A stretch of DNA of 64,000 nt from Mycolicibacterium psychrotolerans. Its GTDB lineage: Bacteria; Actinomycetota; Actinomycetes; Mycobacteriales; Mycobacteriaceae. The notes under the pieces are model-generated. The model made no database searches and was not told the origin of the DNA. It saw nothing but the letters and a program-made list of their open reading frames with translations. Positions 7,705-17,500 of the stretch are shown piece by piece. Made by a program: the position numbers and the translations under genes. Location: NCBI RefSeq assembly GCF_010729305.1, contig NZ_AP022574.1, forward strand, positions 1,798,001 to 1,862,000. The letters run 5' to 3'. How positions within the stretch are numbered: the stretch's first letter is position 1; every line of letters begins with the position of its first letter.

Positions 7705-8307
7705 ATGGTCCGGCCTGCGCAGACGGCGCGTAGCGAGCGCACCCGGGAAGCCCTTCGGCAGGCGGCCGCGGTCCGATTTCTCGCCCAGGGGGTGGAGGAG
7801 ACGTCGGCCGAGCAGATCGCCGCCGATGCCGGGGTGTCGTTGCGCACCTTCTACCGGCACTTCGCCTCCAAACACGACCTGCTGTTCGCCGACTACGACG
7901 CCGGCCTGCACTGGTTCCGGGCCGCACTGTCGTCACGCTCGCCGGAGGAATCGATCATCGAGTCCGTGCAGTCGGCGATCATGGCATCGCCGTATGACGA
8001 TTCGGCCGTCACCAAGATCGCCGCGATGCGGGCCCAGGAGCTCGACCCGGGTCGCATCGTGCGGCACATCAGGCAGGTCGAGGCTGATTTCGCCGAGGCG
8101 GTCGAGGAGCACATGGCCGGGACCGACCCGCCGGCGCCCGGCACGGACGAGCGCATGCGGATCACCGTGACCGCGAGGTGCATCGCCGCGGCCGTGTTCG
8201 GCGCCATGGAGGTGTGGATGCTGGGGGAGGACCGCTCGTTGCCCGAGCTCGACCGGCTGTGCCGGCATGCTCTCGCTCTGCTCGAGACGGGGATCGCCGC
8301 CGGGTAG
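7705..8307 (+). CDS. TetR family transcriptional regulator
   Basis: 200 residues from ATG 7705 (MVRPAQTARSERTREALRQA); the frame is open upstream but the HTH places the start here. HTH: TSAEQIAADAGVSLRTFYRH then FASKHDLLFADYDA. TACCTT 11 bp before the ATG could be a -10 box of a nearly leaderless message. Divergent from the MBL hydrolase and 57 bp before the FAD oxidoreductase; a 22-bp palindrome lies in that gap. Confidence 0.87.
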   Translation: MVRPAQTARSERTREALRQAAAVRFLAQGVEETSAEQIAADAGVSLRTFYRHFASKHDLLFADYDAGLHWFRAALSSRSPEESIIESVQSAIMASPYDDSAVTKIAAMRAQELDPGRIVRHIRQVEADFAEAVEEHMAGTDPPAPGTDERMRITVTARCIAAAVFGAMEVWMLGEDRSLPELDRLCRHALALLETGIAAG

Positions 8308-8316
8308 CAGCGGCAC

Positions 8317-8338
8317 GTTTCGTCAATATTGACAAAAC
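8317..8338. promoter_or_regulatory. 22-bp palindromic operator before the FAD oxidoreductase
   Basis: The perfect core GTCAATATTGAC (8322-8333) is flanked by GTTT and AAAC with one non-pairing position on each side, so 20 of 22 bases are symmetric. AT-rich in GC-rich surroundings. It sits 27 bp before the ATG at 8365, where a repressor would block transcription. The adjacent TetR protein is the natural candidate. Confidence 0.6.
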
Positions 8339-8364
8339 ATCGGGGGTCGTGTCAGCCTCAGGCG

Positions 8365-9924
8365 ATGACGGACTTCGATGCGATCGTCGTCGGGGCTGGG
8401 CACAACGGATTGACCGCGGCCGCGCTGTTACAGCAGGCGGGACTGCGCACGCTGTGCCTGGACGCCAAGCTCTACGCCGGCGGCATGGCTTCGACCGTGG
8501 AACTGTTCGACGGCTTCCGGTTCGAGATCGCCGGATCTGTGCAGGTGCCCACCTCGGCCGTGGTCAGCGAGGCGCTCGGCCTCGACGACCTACCCACCGT
8601 GGACCTCGACGTGATGAGCGTGCAACTACGGGGGATCGGCGACGACCCCGTCATCTACTACACCGACCCGCTCAAGCTGCTCACCCATCTGAACGACGTC
8701 CACGGAGCCGACGCCGTCAACGGCTTGGCCGGCCTCATGGCGTGGTGTCAGGCCCCCACCCGAGCGCTCGGCCGGTTCGACGCCGCCCGCCCGCCCAGGA
8801 CGCTCGACGAGATGTTCGCCTGCGCCACCAACGAATTCGAGCGCCAGGCGATCAGCGACATCTTGTTCGGTTCGGTCAGCGACGTGCTCGACCGCCATCT
8901 GCCCGACCGGGAGAAGCACGGCGCCCTGCGCGGCATGCTCGCGTTCCTGGCGGTCAACACCACCTATCGCGGGCCGCAGACGCCGGGCAGCGCCGCCGCG
9001 CTGGCGTTCGGGTTGGCGGTCCCGGACGAGAACGCCACGCTGATCAGAAAGTTCCGTGGTGGCATGGGTGCGGTGACCGAGCACCTGCTGCAGGTGTTCA
9101 CCGGAGCCGGTGGCGAACTGCGCCTGCGCACAAAGGTGGCGGAGATCCTGGTCGACTACGGCCGCGTCGGCGGCGTGCGGCTCGAGGACGGATCGACGCT
9201 GCGCGCACCGGTGGTCGTGTCCGCCGTCGCGCCGGACCTGACCGTCAACACGCTGCTCGACCCGGGCGCGGTCCCGACCGAGATGCGGGAGCGGTACTCC
9301 CGCATCGATCACCGCGGCAGCTATCTCCAGATGCACTTCGCGCTCGACGGGCCACCCACCTTCGCCGAACCGTACGAGGTGCTCAACGACCCGCAATACC
9401 AGTCGGCGATCGGCATTTTCAGCACCCCCGAGGAGCTGCAGCAGCAGTGGGAGGACTCGACGCGCGGCATCGTGCCCGCGGACCCCGCGATCGCCCTGCA
9501 GATCCCGTCGGCCAACGACCCGGGCCTCGCGCCGCCGGGTAAGCACGCCGTGTCGGCATTCTCGCTGTGGTTCCCCCTCACCGAGGACAAGGCGAGCTAC
9601 GGCGACCTCAAGACCGAGATGGGCCGGCGGGTGATCGACAAGATCACGAGGCTGGCACCGGATTTCGAGAACCTGATCCTGCGCCACACCACGTTCACGC
9701 CCAAACACATGGGGACCATGTTCGGCGCGCCGGGCGGCGACTACTGCCATGGCCTGATACACCCCGAACAGATGGGGCCCAACCGTCCCGGCCCGAAAGG
9801 CTATGTCGGCCAACCACTTCCGGTCGACGGGCTGTACCTGGCCAGCGCGGGCTGTCACGGTGGCCCTGGCATCACCTTCATCCCGGGCTACAACGCCGCG
9901 CACGAGGTCCTCGCCGGGCGCTGA
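8365..9924 (+). CDS. FAD-dependent oxidoreductase, phytoene-desaturase/PYROXD2-like
   Basis: 519 residues. N-terminal dinucleotide fold DAIVVGAGHNGLTAAALLQQAG at 4-25 with the acidic Asp of strand 2 in LCLDAKLYAGG. A C-terminal FAD-contact segment LPVDGLYLASAGCHGGPGIT and NAAHEV matches the carotenoid-isomerase/phytoene-desaturase superfamily. No membrane segment. The substrate is unknown; mycobacterial members of this group are often annotated only as oxidoreductases. Start chosen at MTDFDAIVVG, 12 codons inside the open frame, because the palindromic operator would otherwise overlap the coding start. Probably transcribed alone under the 8317 operator. Confidence 0.88.
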   Translation: MTDFDAIVVGAGHNGLTAAALLQQAGLRTLCLDAKLYAGGMASTVELFDGFRFEIAGSVQVPTSAVVSEALGLDDLPTVDLDVMSVQLRGIGDDPVIYYTDPLKLLTHLNDVHGADAVNGLAGLMAWCQAPTRALGRFDAARPPRTLDEMFACATNEFERQAISDILFGSVSDVLDRHLPDREKHGALRGMLAFLAVNTTYRGPQTPGSAAALAFGLAVPDENATLIRKFRGGMGAVTEHLLQVFTGAGGELRLRTKVAEILVDYGRVGGVRLEDGSTLRAPVVVSAVAPDLTVNTLLDPGAVPTEMRERYSRIDHRGSYLQMHFALDGPPTFAEPYEVLNDPQYQSAIGIFSTPEELQQQWEDSTRGIVPADPAIALQIPSANDPGLAPPGKHAVSAFSLWFPLTEDKASYGDLKTEMGRRVIDKITRLAPDFENLILRHTTFTPKHMGTMFGAPGGDYCHGLIHPEQMGPNRPGPKGYVGQPLPVDGLYLASAGCHGGPGITFIPGYNAAHEVLAGR

Positions 9925-9935
9925 GCCGCGGCTGC

Positions 9936-10289
9936 TCAGCCGTTGCGCGCCTGCAGCTGTGCCATCCAGTCGGCGGGGACCCGGCCGCGCGGGCCGGGCA
10001 CCGTCTCGTCGAGCGGACGGCTCCGCGGTGCGGCGAGTTCAGGGCCGTCGTAGTAGGAGTCGGTCCGGAAGTCCCAGAACCAGTCCTCGCCCGGCTCGAA
10101 CGAACGGATGATCGGGTGCCGGCTCGACCGCCAGTGGGCGGAGGCGTGCCGCATCGGTGAGTCGTCGCAACAGCCGATGTGCCCGCACGCCGCGCAGCGT
10201 CGCAGGTGCACCCACCAGCCGCCCTGGGCGTCGCACTCGGCGCAACCGGTGCCGCTCGGCGGGACTTCGGGATCGACGTCGCTGCTCAC
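9936..10289 (-). CDS. UBP-type zinc finger protein
   Basis: 117 residues from GTG 10289 (VSSDVDPEVPPSG). Zn ligands are visible in order: CAECDAQGGWWVHLRRCAAC, then HIGCCDDSPMRHASAHWRSSRH, the Cys/His spacing of the ubiquitin-hydrolase-type (UBP) finger. A Trp-rich GEDWFWDFRTDSYY follows. Actinobacterial stand-alone UBP fingers have no defined role. Its 3' end faces the FAD oxidoreductase (11 bp apart), and its 5' end faces the SRPBCC gene. Confidence 0.85.
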   Translation of the reverse strand: MSSDVDPEVPPSGTGCAECDAQGGWWVHLRRCAACGHIGCCDDSPMRHASAHWRSSRHPIIRSFEPGEDWFWDFRTDSYYDGPELAAPRSRPLDETVPGPRGRVPADWMAQLQARNG

Positions 10290-10360
10290 AGACAACGAGC
10301 GTACGGGCCTGGGCGCGGGATCTCGATCCGAACAGCCGGCCCGTGCTCTATGGTCGCGCC

Positions 10361-10804
10361 ATGGCAACCAAGGATTCGCGCGAGGTCGTGATCGAAGCAA
10401 CGCCGGAACAGATCCTCGACGTCATCGCCGATGTCGAAGCGACCCCGACCTGGTCGCCGCAGTACCAGAAGGCCGAGGTCCTCGATCGGTACGACAACGG
10501 CCGGCCCAAGCAGGTCAAGATGACGGTGAAGGCCGCCGGGCTGACCGATGAGCAGGTGATCGAATACACCTGGGGCGACGACTCCGTCACGTGGACGCTG
10601 ATCTCGGCGAACCAGCTCAAGTCCCAGGATGCGGGTTACACGCTCACTCCCGAAGGCGACAGGACGCGGGTGAAGTTCGACATCGCGATCGACCTGTCGG
10701 TGCCGCTGCCCGGCTTCATCCTCAAGCGCACGATCAAGGGCGGCGTGGAGACGGCGACCGAGGGGCTGCGCAAGCAGGTCCTCAAAGTGGTCAAAGGCGG
10801 TTAG
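10361..10804 (+). CDS. SRPBCC family protein (polyketide cyclase/START-like fold)
   Basis: 147 residues, starting MATKDSREVVIEATPEQILD. The typical helix-grip pattern is seen: an N-terminal strand, IADVEATPTWSPQYQKAEVL, central strands with VKMTVKAAGLTDEQVIEYTW, and a long C-terminal helix. The fold binds hydrophobic ligands; the ligand is unknown. It is paralogous to the protein at 17878, sharing motifs such as KAEVLDR/EAEVLDR, TVKA(A)G and PEGDRTRVKFD/PEGEDRTRVRFD. Its stop codon overlaps the stop of the convergent CDF transporter. Confidence 0.85.
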   Translation: MATKDSREVVIEATPEQILDVIADVEATPTWSPQYQKAEVLDRYDNGRPKQVKMTVKAAGLTDEQVIEYTWGDDSVTWTLISANQLKSQDAGYTLTPEGDRTRVKFDIAIDLSVPLPGFILKRTIKGGVETATEGLRKQVLKVVKGG

Positions 10805-11772
10805 GCGAGCCGGTCCAGCGCGTCGGGTTCGGCGATCGTGAGCACGGCGTCGACGATGTAGGGCTCGGTCTGCAGCCTGTTCTCCAGGTCGCGCAACGTC
10901 TCGGCGATCCTGGACTCGGCGGCATCGCCCACCAGGTCGACGCTGGCCACCAGGAACAGCTGCTTGGGGCCGACGAACACCAGCCGGATGAAGCGCACCG
11001 AGGCCACCTCCGGCAGGCGTTCCAGCAGGGCGATCGCGGCCTCGCGCAGCGCAGGACTGGCGGGTTCGCCCACCAGGAACCGGCGGTTGCGGTCGATGAG
11101 GATGACGGCGACGACGCCCAGCAACAGGCCCACCAGGATGGAACCGATCGCGTCCCAGATCGCGTCGCCGGTGAGCTGGTGCAGTCCGATGCCGAGCAGC
11201 GCGAGCACGATGCCGATCAGGGCGGCGGTGTCCTCGGCGAACACCGCGCGAGTGGTCGGGTCGGAGGTGTCCAGCACGTGGTCGAGCAGTTCCCTGTCGT
11301 ATCGGCTTGCCTCGCCGCGCAACTGGCGGAACGCCTGGAACAGCGACGAGGCTTCGAGCACGAAGGCGACGCCGAGCACGACGTAGGCCACCAGATAGTT
11401 CTCCGGTCCCGACTCGCCGTGCACGATCTCGGTGACGCCGTGCCACACCGACACGGTGCCGCCGACGACGAACAGCCCGACCGCCGCCAGCAGCGACCAG
11501 ACGTAGGCCTCGCGGCCGTACCCCAACGGTCGGTCGGAGTCGGGCGGCCTCTTGCTGCGCCGGTTCGCCACGATCAGGAAGCCCTGGTTGGCGGTGTCGG
11601 CCCAGGAGTGGGTGGCCTCCGCGGTCATCGACGCGGACCCGGAGATCACCGCCGCCACCGTCTTGGCGACAGCGACGGCGAAGTTCGCGGCCAGCGCGAT
11701 GGCCACCGTGAGCATGCTCTCCCCGCCGCTGTCGGCGCCGAGGGGAGAACTCGCGTCGGGCTCAGCGCTCAT
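10801..11772 (-). CDS. cation diffusion facilitator (CDF) family transporter
   Basis: 323 residues from ATG 11772 (MSAEPDASSPLGADSG). Six hydrophobic segments begin with SMLTVAIALAANFAVAVAKT; the metal-site helix SMTAEATHSWADTANQGFLI carries the family's H-x-x-x-D pair (HSWAD) and the helix 5 partner is seen in VFAEDTAALIGIVLALLG. The cytosolic C-terminal metal-sensing domain follows from about residue 230. Exports divalent metal (Zn, Fe or Mn) by proton antiport; specificity cannot be read. Divergent from the LuxR-type regulator by 92 bp. Confidence 0.9.
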   Translation of the reverse strand: MSAEPDASSPLGADSGGESMLTVAIALAANFAVAVAKTVAAVISGSASMTAEATHSWADTANQGFLIVANRRSKRPPDSDRPLGYGREAYVWSLLAAVGLFVVGGTVSVWHGVTEIVHGESGPENYLVAYVVLGVAFVLEASSLFQAFRQLRGEASRYDRELLDHVLDTSDPTTRAVFAEDTAALIGIVLALLGIGLHQLTGDAIWDAIGSILVGLLLGVVAVILIDRNRRFLVGEPASPALREAAIALLERLPEVASVRFIRLVFVGPKQLFLVASVDLVGDAAESRIAETLRDLENRLQTEPYIVDAVLTIAEPDALDRLA

Positions 11773-11864
11773 GACAGCGAGCGTTACCCCGCTGCCTGCA
11801 GGTGCAAACCGGCCGAAGTGGGCATTCCGGTCACCCGGGTCGGCGGGGCACTTACGCTTTCGGT

Positions 11865-14477
11865 GTGCGATTGGCATGGCCGCTCATCGGGCGGTCCGGG
11901 GAGATGGCGTCCATCGAGGCCGCGCTGTCGGCCTCGAGTGGGTCGGGTGTGCTCGTCTGCGGCCCGACCGGGGTCGGTAAGAGCCGGCTGGTGCGGGAGG
12001 CGCTGGCGAGCGCGGCCGCCCGTGGCTGGCAGACCCGCTGGACTGCCGGGACGTCCTCCGCGCAGGCGATCCCGCTGGGTGCCTTCACCGCGTGGGCGCC
12101 GTCGGGGGTCGGCGACACGGTCGCGCTGTTGCGCGGGGTTCTGGACGCCCTGACCGCGCCGAGTGAACCCGCCCCGGTGGTGATCGGCATCGACGACATC
12201 GACCTGTTCGACGACCTGTCGACGTTCGTGGTGCACCAGATCGTGCAGCAGCGGCTGGCGAAGGTCGCGATCACCGTCCGGGCGGGTGACACGATCCCCA
12301 CCGCGGTCCAAGAGGTCTTGAAGGCCGGAGAGTTCGATCGGCTGGAGCCGGCGCCGATGAGTGCCGAGGACACGGCGGCCCTGGTGGCCGCGGCTCTCGA
12401 CGGGCACGTCGAGGCCGTGACCGCGCGCCAGCTGTGGGAGCTCACCCGGGGCAACGTGTTCTATCTGCAGCACCTCGTCGAGCAGTCGGTCGCCGACGGT
12501 GCACTGATCCACAAGGGCGGGTGCTGGCGGTGGTCGGGTGATCCGGCGGTTCCGCTGGGTCTGGCCGACCTGATCGAGTCCCGGATCGGTGACCTGCCGG
12601 AGCAGGTCGGCGACGTGGTCGACGTGCTGTCGGTCGGCGAACCTCTCGATCTGCCGGTGCTGGCCCGGATCACCGACATGGCCGCGATCGAGGAGGCCGA
12701 GAGCCGCGGCCTGGTCACCCTCGAACCCGCGGGCGGCGCCATCGAGGCGCGGGTCGCGCACCCGCTGTACGGCCAAGTACGGCGACACCGCGCGCCACGC
12801 AGCAGATTGCGGCGGTTGCGCGGACTGGTCGCGGCGGAACTCGCCGCCATCCCCGAATGCGACGACGTGCGCATGGTCGTCCGTCGCGCGACGCTGGAAC
12901 TGGACTCCGACTGTGCGCCGGACCCGAGGCTGCTCGTCAGGGCTGCGCACGGAGCGGTCTGGCTCGGGGATCTGCAGCTCGCCGATCGCATCGCCGCGGC
13001 GGCCGAGCGTGCGGGCGCCGAACTGGAGCCCAAACTAGTTCGAGGACACGCACTTTCATGGCTCGGACGTGGTGAGGAAGCCGAAGCTGTGCTGGCCGGT
13101 ATCGACACCGCGGGCTTGCCCGATCGGGACCGCGCCCGGCTGGCGTTCCTGCGCGCGAGCAACATGCTGTGGGACCTTGCCGACCCGGCGCAGGCCAAGG
13201 AGATCATCGATGATGCCTCACACGTCACGGCTCCCGAAGCCCGCACCTATATCGACGCCTTCCTGACCGTCTACTGGTTCGCGATGGACCGCCCGGCCGA
13301 GGCGCTGCTGACGGCCGGGAATCTCGCGCTGCGCGACATTCCGGTGGTCGGCGCGGAACTGGCCTGGGCGCTCGCCCACATCGCAGCGGATGCGGGCCAC
13401 ATCTCGGACGCGGTGGCCGTCGCGGAGACCGGATACGCCGTCGCGGCCCACTCCCTGGATGCGCCGCACATGATCTTCAACATCGCCGACGCGCACGTGA
13501 GTGCTCTGCTGTTCGCCGGCCGGGTCGACGAGGCACGGGATGTCGCGGACCGGATGCGGCGGCAGGCGGCGAGCCTGCCCGGCGTCGCTCCTCTACTCGG
13601 CGCGGCCGTCGCCGGCCGGGCCGCACTCGGCGCCGGTGACCTCGGGACCGCCTGCCTTCTTCTCGGGCAGGCGGTCGAAGGCCTGTCCGGTCCGCATCCC
13701 GTCGGATGGGGTTACCGGTACCGGATGCCGTACGCGACCGCGCTGGCGATCCGCGGCCTGACCGACGACGCCGTCGCAGCACTCGCCCCGTTGGCCGATA
13801 CCCAGCGCGGATTCCGGTCGCTCGACTTCGAGCGCAGCCTCGCCGAAGCGTGGATCTCCGCGGCGCAGGGGGCGGTCAGTGAAGCGGTCTGCTCCCTCCA
13901 GGCGACGGCGGCGCGGTGCCGGAAAGCGGGCAGATACGCCGAGGAGGTGATGGTGCTGCAGATCGCCACGCAGTTCGGCGACAGGACGGCCGCGCAGCGG
14001 TTGGGGGAGCTGGTTTCGGTGGTCGAAGGCCCGCGCGTCGCGCTGGCGAGCCGGTTCGCCTCGGCGATCCACGCCGACGACGCCGCTCAATTGGCCACGC
14101 TCGCGGACGAATTCGAGCGGATGGGCGATCGGGTCGGCGCGGTCGATGCGGCAGCGCACGCCGCGCGTGTGTACCGGCGGCACGACCGAAAGGGTTCAGC
14201 GCTTGCGTATTCCGCGCGGGCGGACGCCTTGGCCGACGCGTGCGGCGGTATCCGGACGGTGGCGCTTCGGCAGAGCGCTGAGAAAGTGCCGCTGACCGAG
14301 CGCGAGACCGAGATCGCGATGCTGGTCGGCGAGGGCTTGAGTAATCGCGCCGTTGCGGAGCGGCTGACGCTGTCGCCGCGCACCGTCGAAAGCCACATCT
14401 ACCGCGCTATGGCGAAGACGGGGGCGGCGAGCCGCGAGGAACTCGCGGCGCTGTTCAAATGGCGCAAGCGCGGCTAG
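11865..14477 (+). CDS. LuxR-family transcriptional regulator with AAA/TPR-like ATPase region (LAL type)
   Basis: 870 residues from GTG 11865 (VRLAWPLIGRSGEMASIEAA). Walker A GPTGVGKS at 33-40; Walker B VVIGIDDIDLFDD near 105-117. A long helical central region resembles TPR-like arrays. The C-terminal LuxR HTH at about 806-862 reads LTERETEIAMLVGEGLSNRA then VAERLTLSPRTVESHIYRAM. Large ATP-binding LuxR proteins (MalT/LAL class) activate catabolic genes on binding a ligand and ATP. Convergent with the cyclase-type ATPase. The target is unknown. Confidence 0.88.
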   Translation: MRLAWPLIGRSGEMASIEAALSASSGSGVLVCGPTGVGKSRLVREALASAAARGWQTRWTAGTSSAQAIPLGAFTAWAPSGVGDTVALLRGVLDALTAPSEPAPVVIGIDDIDLFDDLSTFVVHQIVQQRLAKVAITVRAGDTIPTAVQEVLKAGEFDRLEPAPMSAEDTAALVAAALDGHVEAVTARQLWELTRGNVFYLQHLVEQSVADGALIHKGGCWRWSGDPAVPLGLADLIESRIGDLPEQVGDVVDVLSVGEPLDLPVLARITDMAAIEEAESRGLVTLEPAGGAIEARVAHPLYGQVRRHRAPRSRLRRLRGLVAAELAAIPECDDVRMVVRRATLELDSDCAPDPRLLVRAAHGAVWLGDLQLADRIAAAAERAGAELEPKLVRGHALSWLGRGEEAEAVLAGIDTAGLPDRDRARLAFLRASNMLWDLADPAQAKEIIDDASHVTAPEARTYIDAFLTVYWFAMDRPAEALLTAGNLALRDIPVVGAELAWALAHIAADAGHISDAVAVAETGYAVAAHSLDAPHMIFNIADAHVSALLFAGRVDEARDVADRMRRQAASLPGVAPLLGAAVAGRAALGAGDLGTACLLLGQAVEGLSGPHPVGWGYRYRMPYATALAIRGLTDDAVAALAPLADTQRGFRSLDFERSLAEAWISAAQGAVSEAVCSLQATAARCRKAGRYAEEVMVLQIATQFGDRTAAQRLGELVSVVEGPRVALASRFASAIHADDAAQLATLADEFERMGDRVGAVDAAAHAARVYRRHDRKGSALAYSARADALADACGGIRTVALRQSAEKVPLTERETEIAMLVGEGLSNRAVAERLTLSPRTVESHIYRAMAKTGAASREELAALFKWRKRG

Positions 14478-14509
14478 CCGAAGCGGTCGATGGCTGGTGC
14501 GGCCAGCGT

Positions 14510-17500
14510 TCACGACGGCCTTCCGGCGACCGCCTCCATCGCCGCCGCCCATACCGAATGTGCCTCGAAGCCCAGCGATTCCGCCATCTCGCGATACGAC
14601 CGCACCAGGTCACCGTGAGCGGCGTCGTCGCCGCGGGTACGCGCCAGCAGCGCTCGCAGGCGCAACAGCGTGATGTCACGCATCGCCGATCCGTGGTCGG
14701 CGCGCAGGCCCGCCAGTTGCTCGATCAGCCGGTGCGCCTCGTCGAGGTCGTCGCCGGTCCCGCGCTTCAGCAGAACCTCCACGAGCTGGCCGGTGCCCAG
14801 AATCGCCCACCCCAGGCGGCCCGCCCCGTAGAGTTCGTCCACGGCTTCGCGCATCACCGGGAGGGCGAGGTCGATCTCACCGCGCCTGGCTGCCTCACCG
14901 GCCGACCACAATGCGGCATTCGGCACCAGCGACGGGATGTGGGCCGGCAGGTGGATGTCACGAATATCGTGCAACATGTGCAGGCCGCGGCGCCGGTCGT
15001 CCTCGCTGTCGCGACTCAGTAGCGCAATCGACTGAGAGAAGATTGCCCCGGTCAACGCGAAATCGCTGCTCGACCGCTGCGCGATCTGCACCGTCTCCTC
15101 GAACGCCGCCATCGCGTCGTCGTCGGCGAAGAGCACTCCGGACGCGATCGCCAGTGCGTAGGTCCACGCCACGACGGTGGCCAGCGTGACGGGATCGCTG
15201 CGTCGGGCGAGGACGACGGCGTCGCGGATGTCCGACCGCCAACCGGGCAGGCCCAGCCAGGACCGGGCGACACCGCGGAAGGCCAGAGCGACAGCCCGCG
15301 GCGATCCCAAGCCGAAACCCGAACCGGTGGAGGGGTTGTCGGCGGTCAGGTCGATGACGGTCTCCGACCACCGCAGCAGCTCGGCGAATTCGCCGGAGTT
15401 GAACCAGTTCACGAACCCGATGAAGGCCAGCCCGGCGGTGAGGTCGGGATCGCCGATCGATTCCAGCAGCGCCATCTGCTCGGACGCCATCAGGGATCCC
15501 TCGCCCGGGCGGCCCGCGTAGAGCAACTCGGTGATCAGTCCGGTCATGCCGATCGCCAGCGACACCTTGTCTCCCGTGGCATCACACAGGACGCGCAGTT
15601 CGCCGAAACGGCCGCCGCTCCTGTTGACGCCTCGGACCTGCCAGTCGGTGGCACACAGCATCGTTCGCGGCGCGATGCGCATGGTGGGTCGGGACGGTAT
15701 GGCGTCGGGCAGCTGTTCGGCGATCACCGCGGCGCGTTCCCAGCTCTCCCGGGCCGCGGCGATGTCGCGTCCGGTGGCCCAGGCCGCAGCACGCATGTGC
15801 CAGCCGTACGCCGCCGCCAGTTCGCCCGCGGCGCGCAGATGTTCGGCGATCACCGCGGCGTTCTCGTCGACCCTGCCGGGCTCGGACTCCTCGATGGCGG
15901 TAGCCAGGCGCCGATGCCACCGCGAGCGGTGGGATTTGAGTTGCGACTCGTAGGCGACTGCTCGGATCAAGGGATGACGGAAGGCGTAGACCACCTCCGG
16001 GGTGTCGCTCACCTGGTCGATCAGCTCTGTCCTGAGTAACTCGTCTACAGCCGGCTCGCCCTCCAGCGCGGTGAGCAGACGGCGTCCGAACCGCACCCCG
16101 ATGACCGAGGCCGCGGTCAACGTCCGCTGCGCGGGCGCGCTCAACCGGTCGATGCGCGCCTCGATGGCCGCCTGCACCGTCGCGGGCACGCTGAGTTCTG
16201 CGACGTTGGCCTGGCACCGGTAGTGGCCCGGGTCGCCGACCAGTACGCCGCGCTGCACCAGTTCGCGCACCATCTCCTCGGCGAAGAAAGGGTTGCCGGC
16301 GGCCCGTGCGGTGATGACGGCCGCCAGCTCGGCGACCGAATGATCGCTGCCGAGCAGCTCGGTGGTCAGTACCGCGCCATCGGCATCGCTCAGCGGTGCC
16401 AAGGTGATCGAGTGCGCGCCCGGCACAGTGATGAGCGCGCCGACGTACTCAGGCCGCGCGGTGACCAGAAGCATCGCCGGGGTGCCGGCCAACGAGGCGA
16501 GGAGGCCGGCCATCATCGCTTCGCTGGCGGTGTCGATCCACTGGGCGTCCTCGACGACGAACAGAGCGGGCGCGGTTCTGGTCGACACCATGGTGCTGAT
16601 GAGGGCCGTCAGCCGGCGTCGCCGGGCATCCGGATCAACCGATGGCAGCCCGACGGCGGGATCGGCGATGCCGAGGAGGTCATCGAGCAGCAGCAGATCC
16701 TGGGGGTCGGCATCCGGGAGCCGGGTGTGCACCTGGACGCGCGCCGCGTCGGGATCCTCGCCGAGCCCGAGGCTCAGCCGCAGCAGCTGCGACACCGCCC
16801 AGAACGGAACGTCGCGGGCGTGCGACTCGCAGAAGGTCCAGAAAACCTCCATGCCGCACGCGCCTGCCAGCGCCGCGGACTCCCGTGCCACCCGGCTCTT
16901 GCCGACACCGGGCGCTCCGGTGACCGTGAGAACGCCTCCGCCGCCGGTGGCCGCCCGGCGCACCATCGCGTCGAGCACCGCCATCTCCCTCCAGCGGCCC
17001 ACCAGCACGGCTTCGTCCTGGCGAAGCGGGCGCGCGGGCGCGTTGACGGCCAGCAGCCGACGCACGGACACCGGATGATCGATTCCCTTGACTCGCACCG
17101 CCTCGGGTGGGCCGAGCACCACGGCGCGCTCCACCAGCGCCGCCGTGGACTCCGACATCATCACCCCACCGGGGGGAGCCGCCGATTCGATCCGCTGGGC
17201 CATCCCCACCGCTTCCCCGGTCGCGCCGTAGCCCAGCGTTCCCGAACCGATGTCCCCGGCGATCACCAGACCGGAGTTCAGCCCGACCCTCACTTGCAGA
17301 TCTACGCCGTCGCGCTCCTTGACCTCGCTCGCCAGCAGGCCTGTTTGTCTCTGAATCTCGTTGGCGGCCAGACACGCCCGGATAGCGTGGTCCTCCAGTG
17401 CGACCGGGGCGCCGAACGTGGCCATCACCCCGTCGCCGGTGTGCTCGACCGTCCCGCCATAGCGGTCGACGACCGCGGCGGCGCGTTCGAGCAGGTCGGT

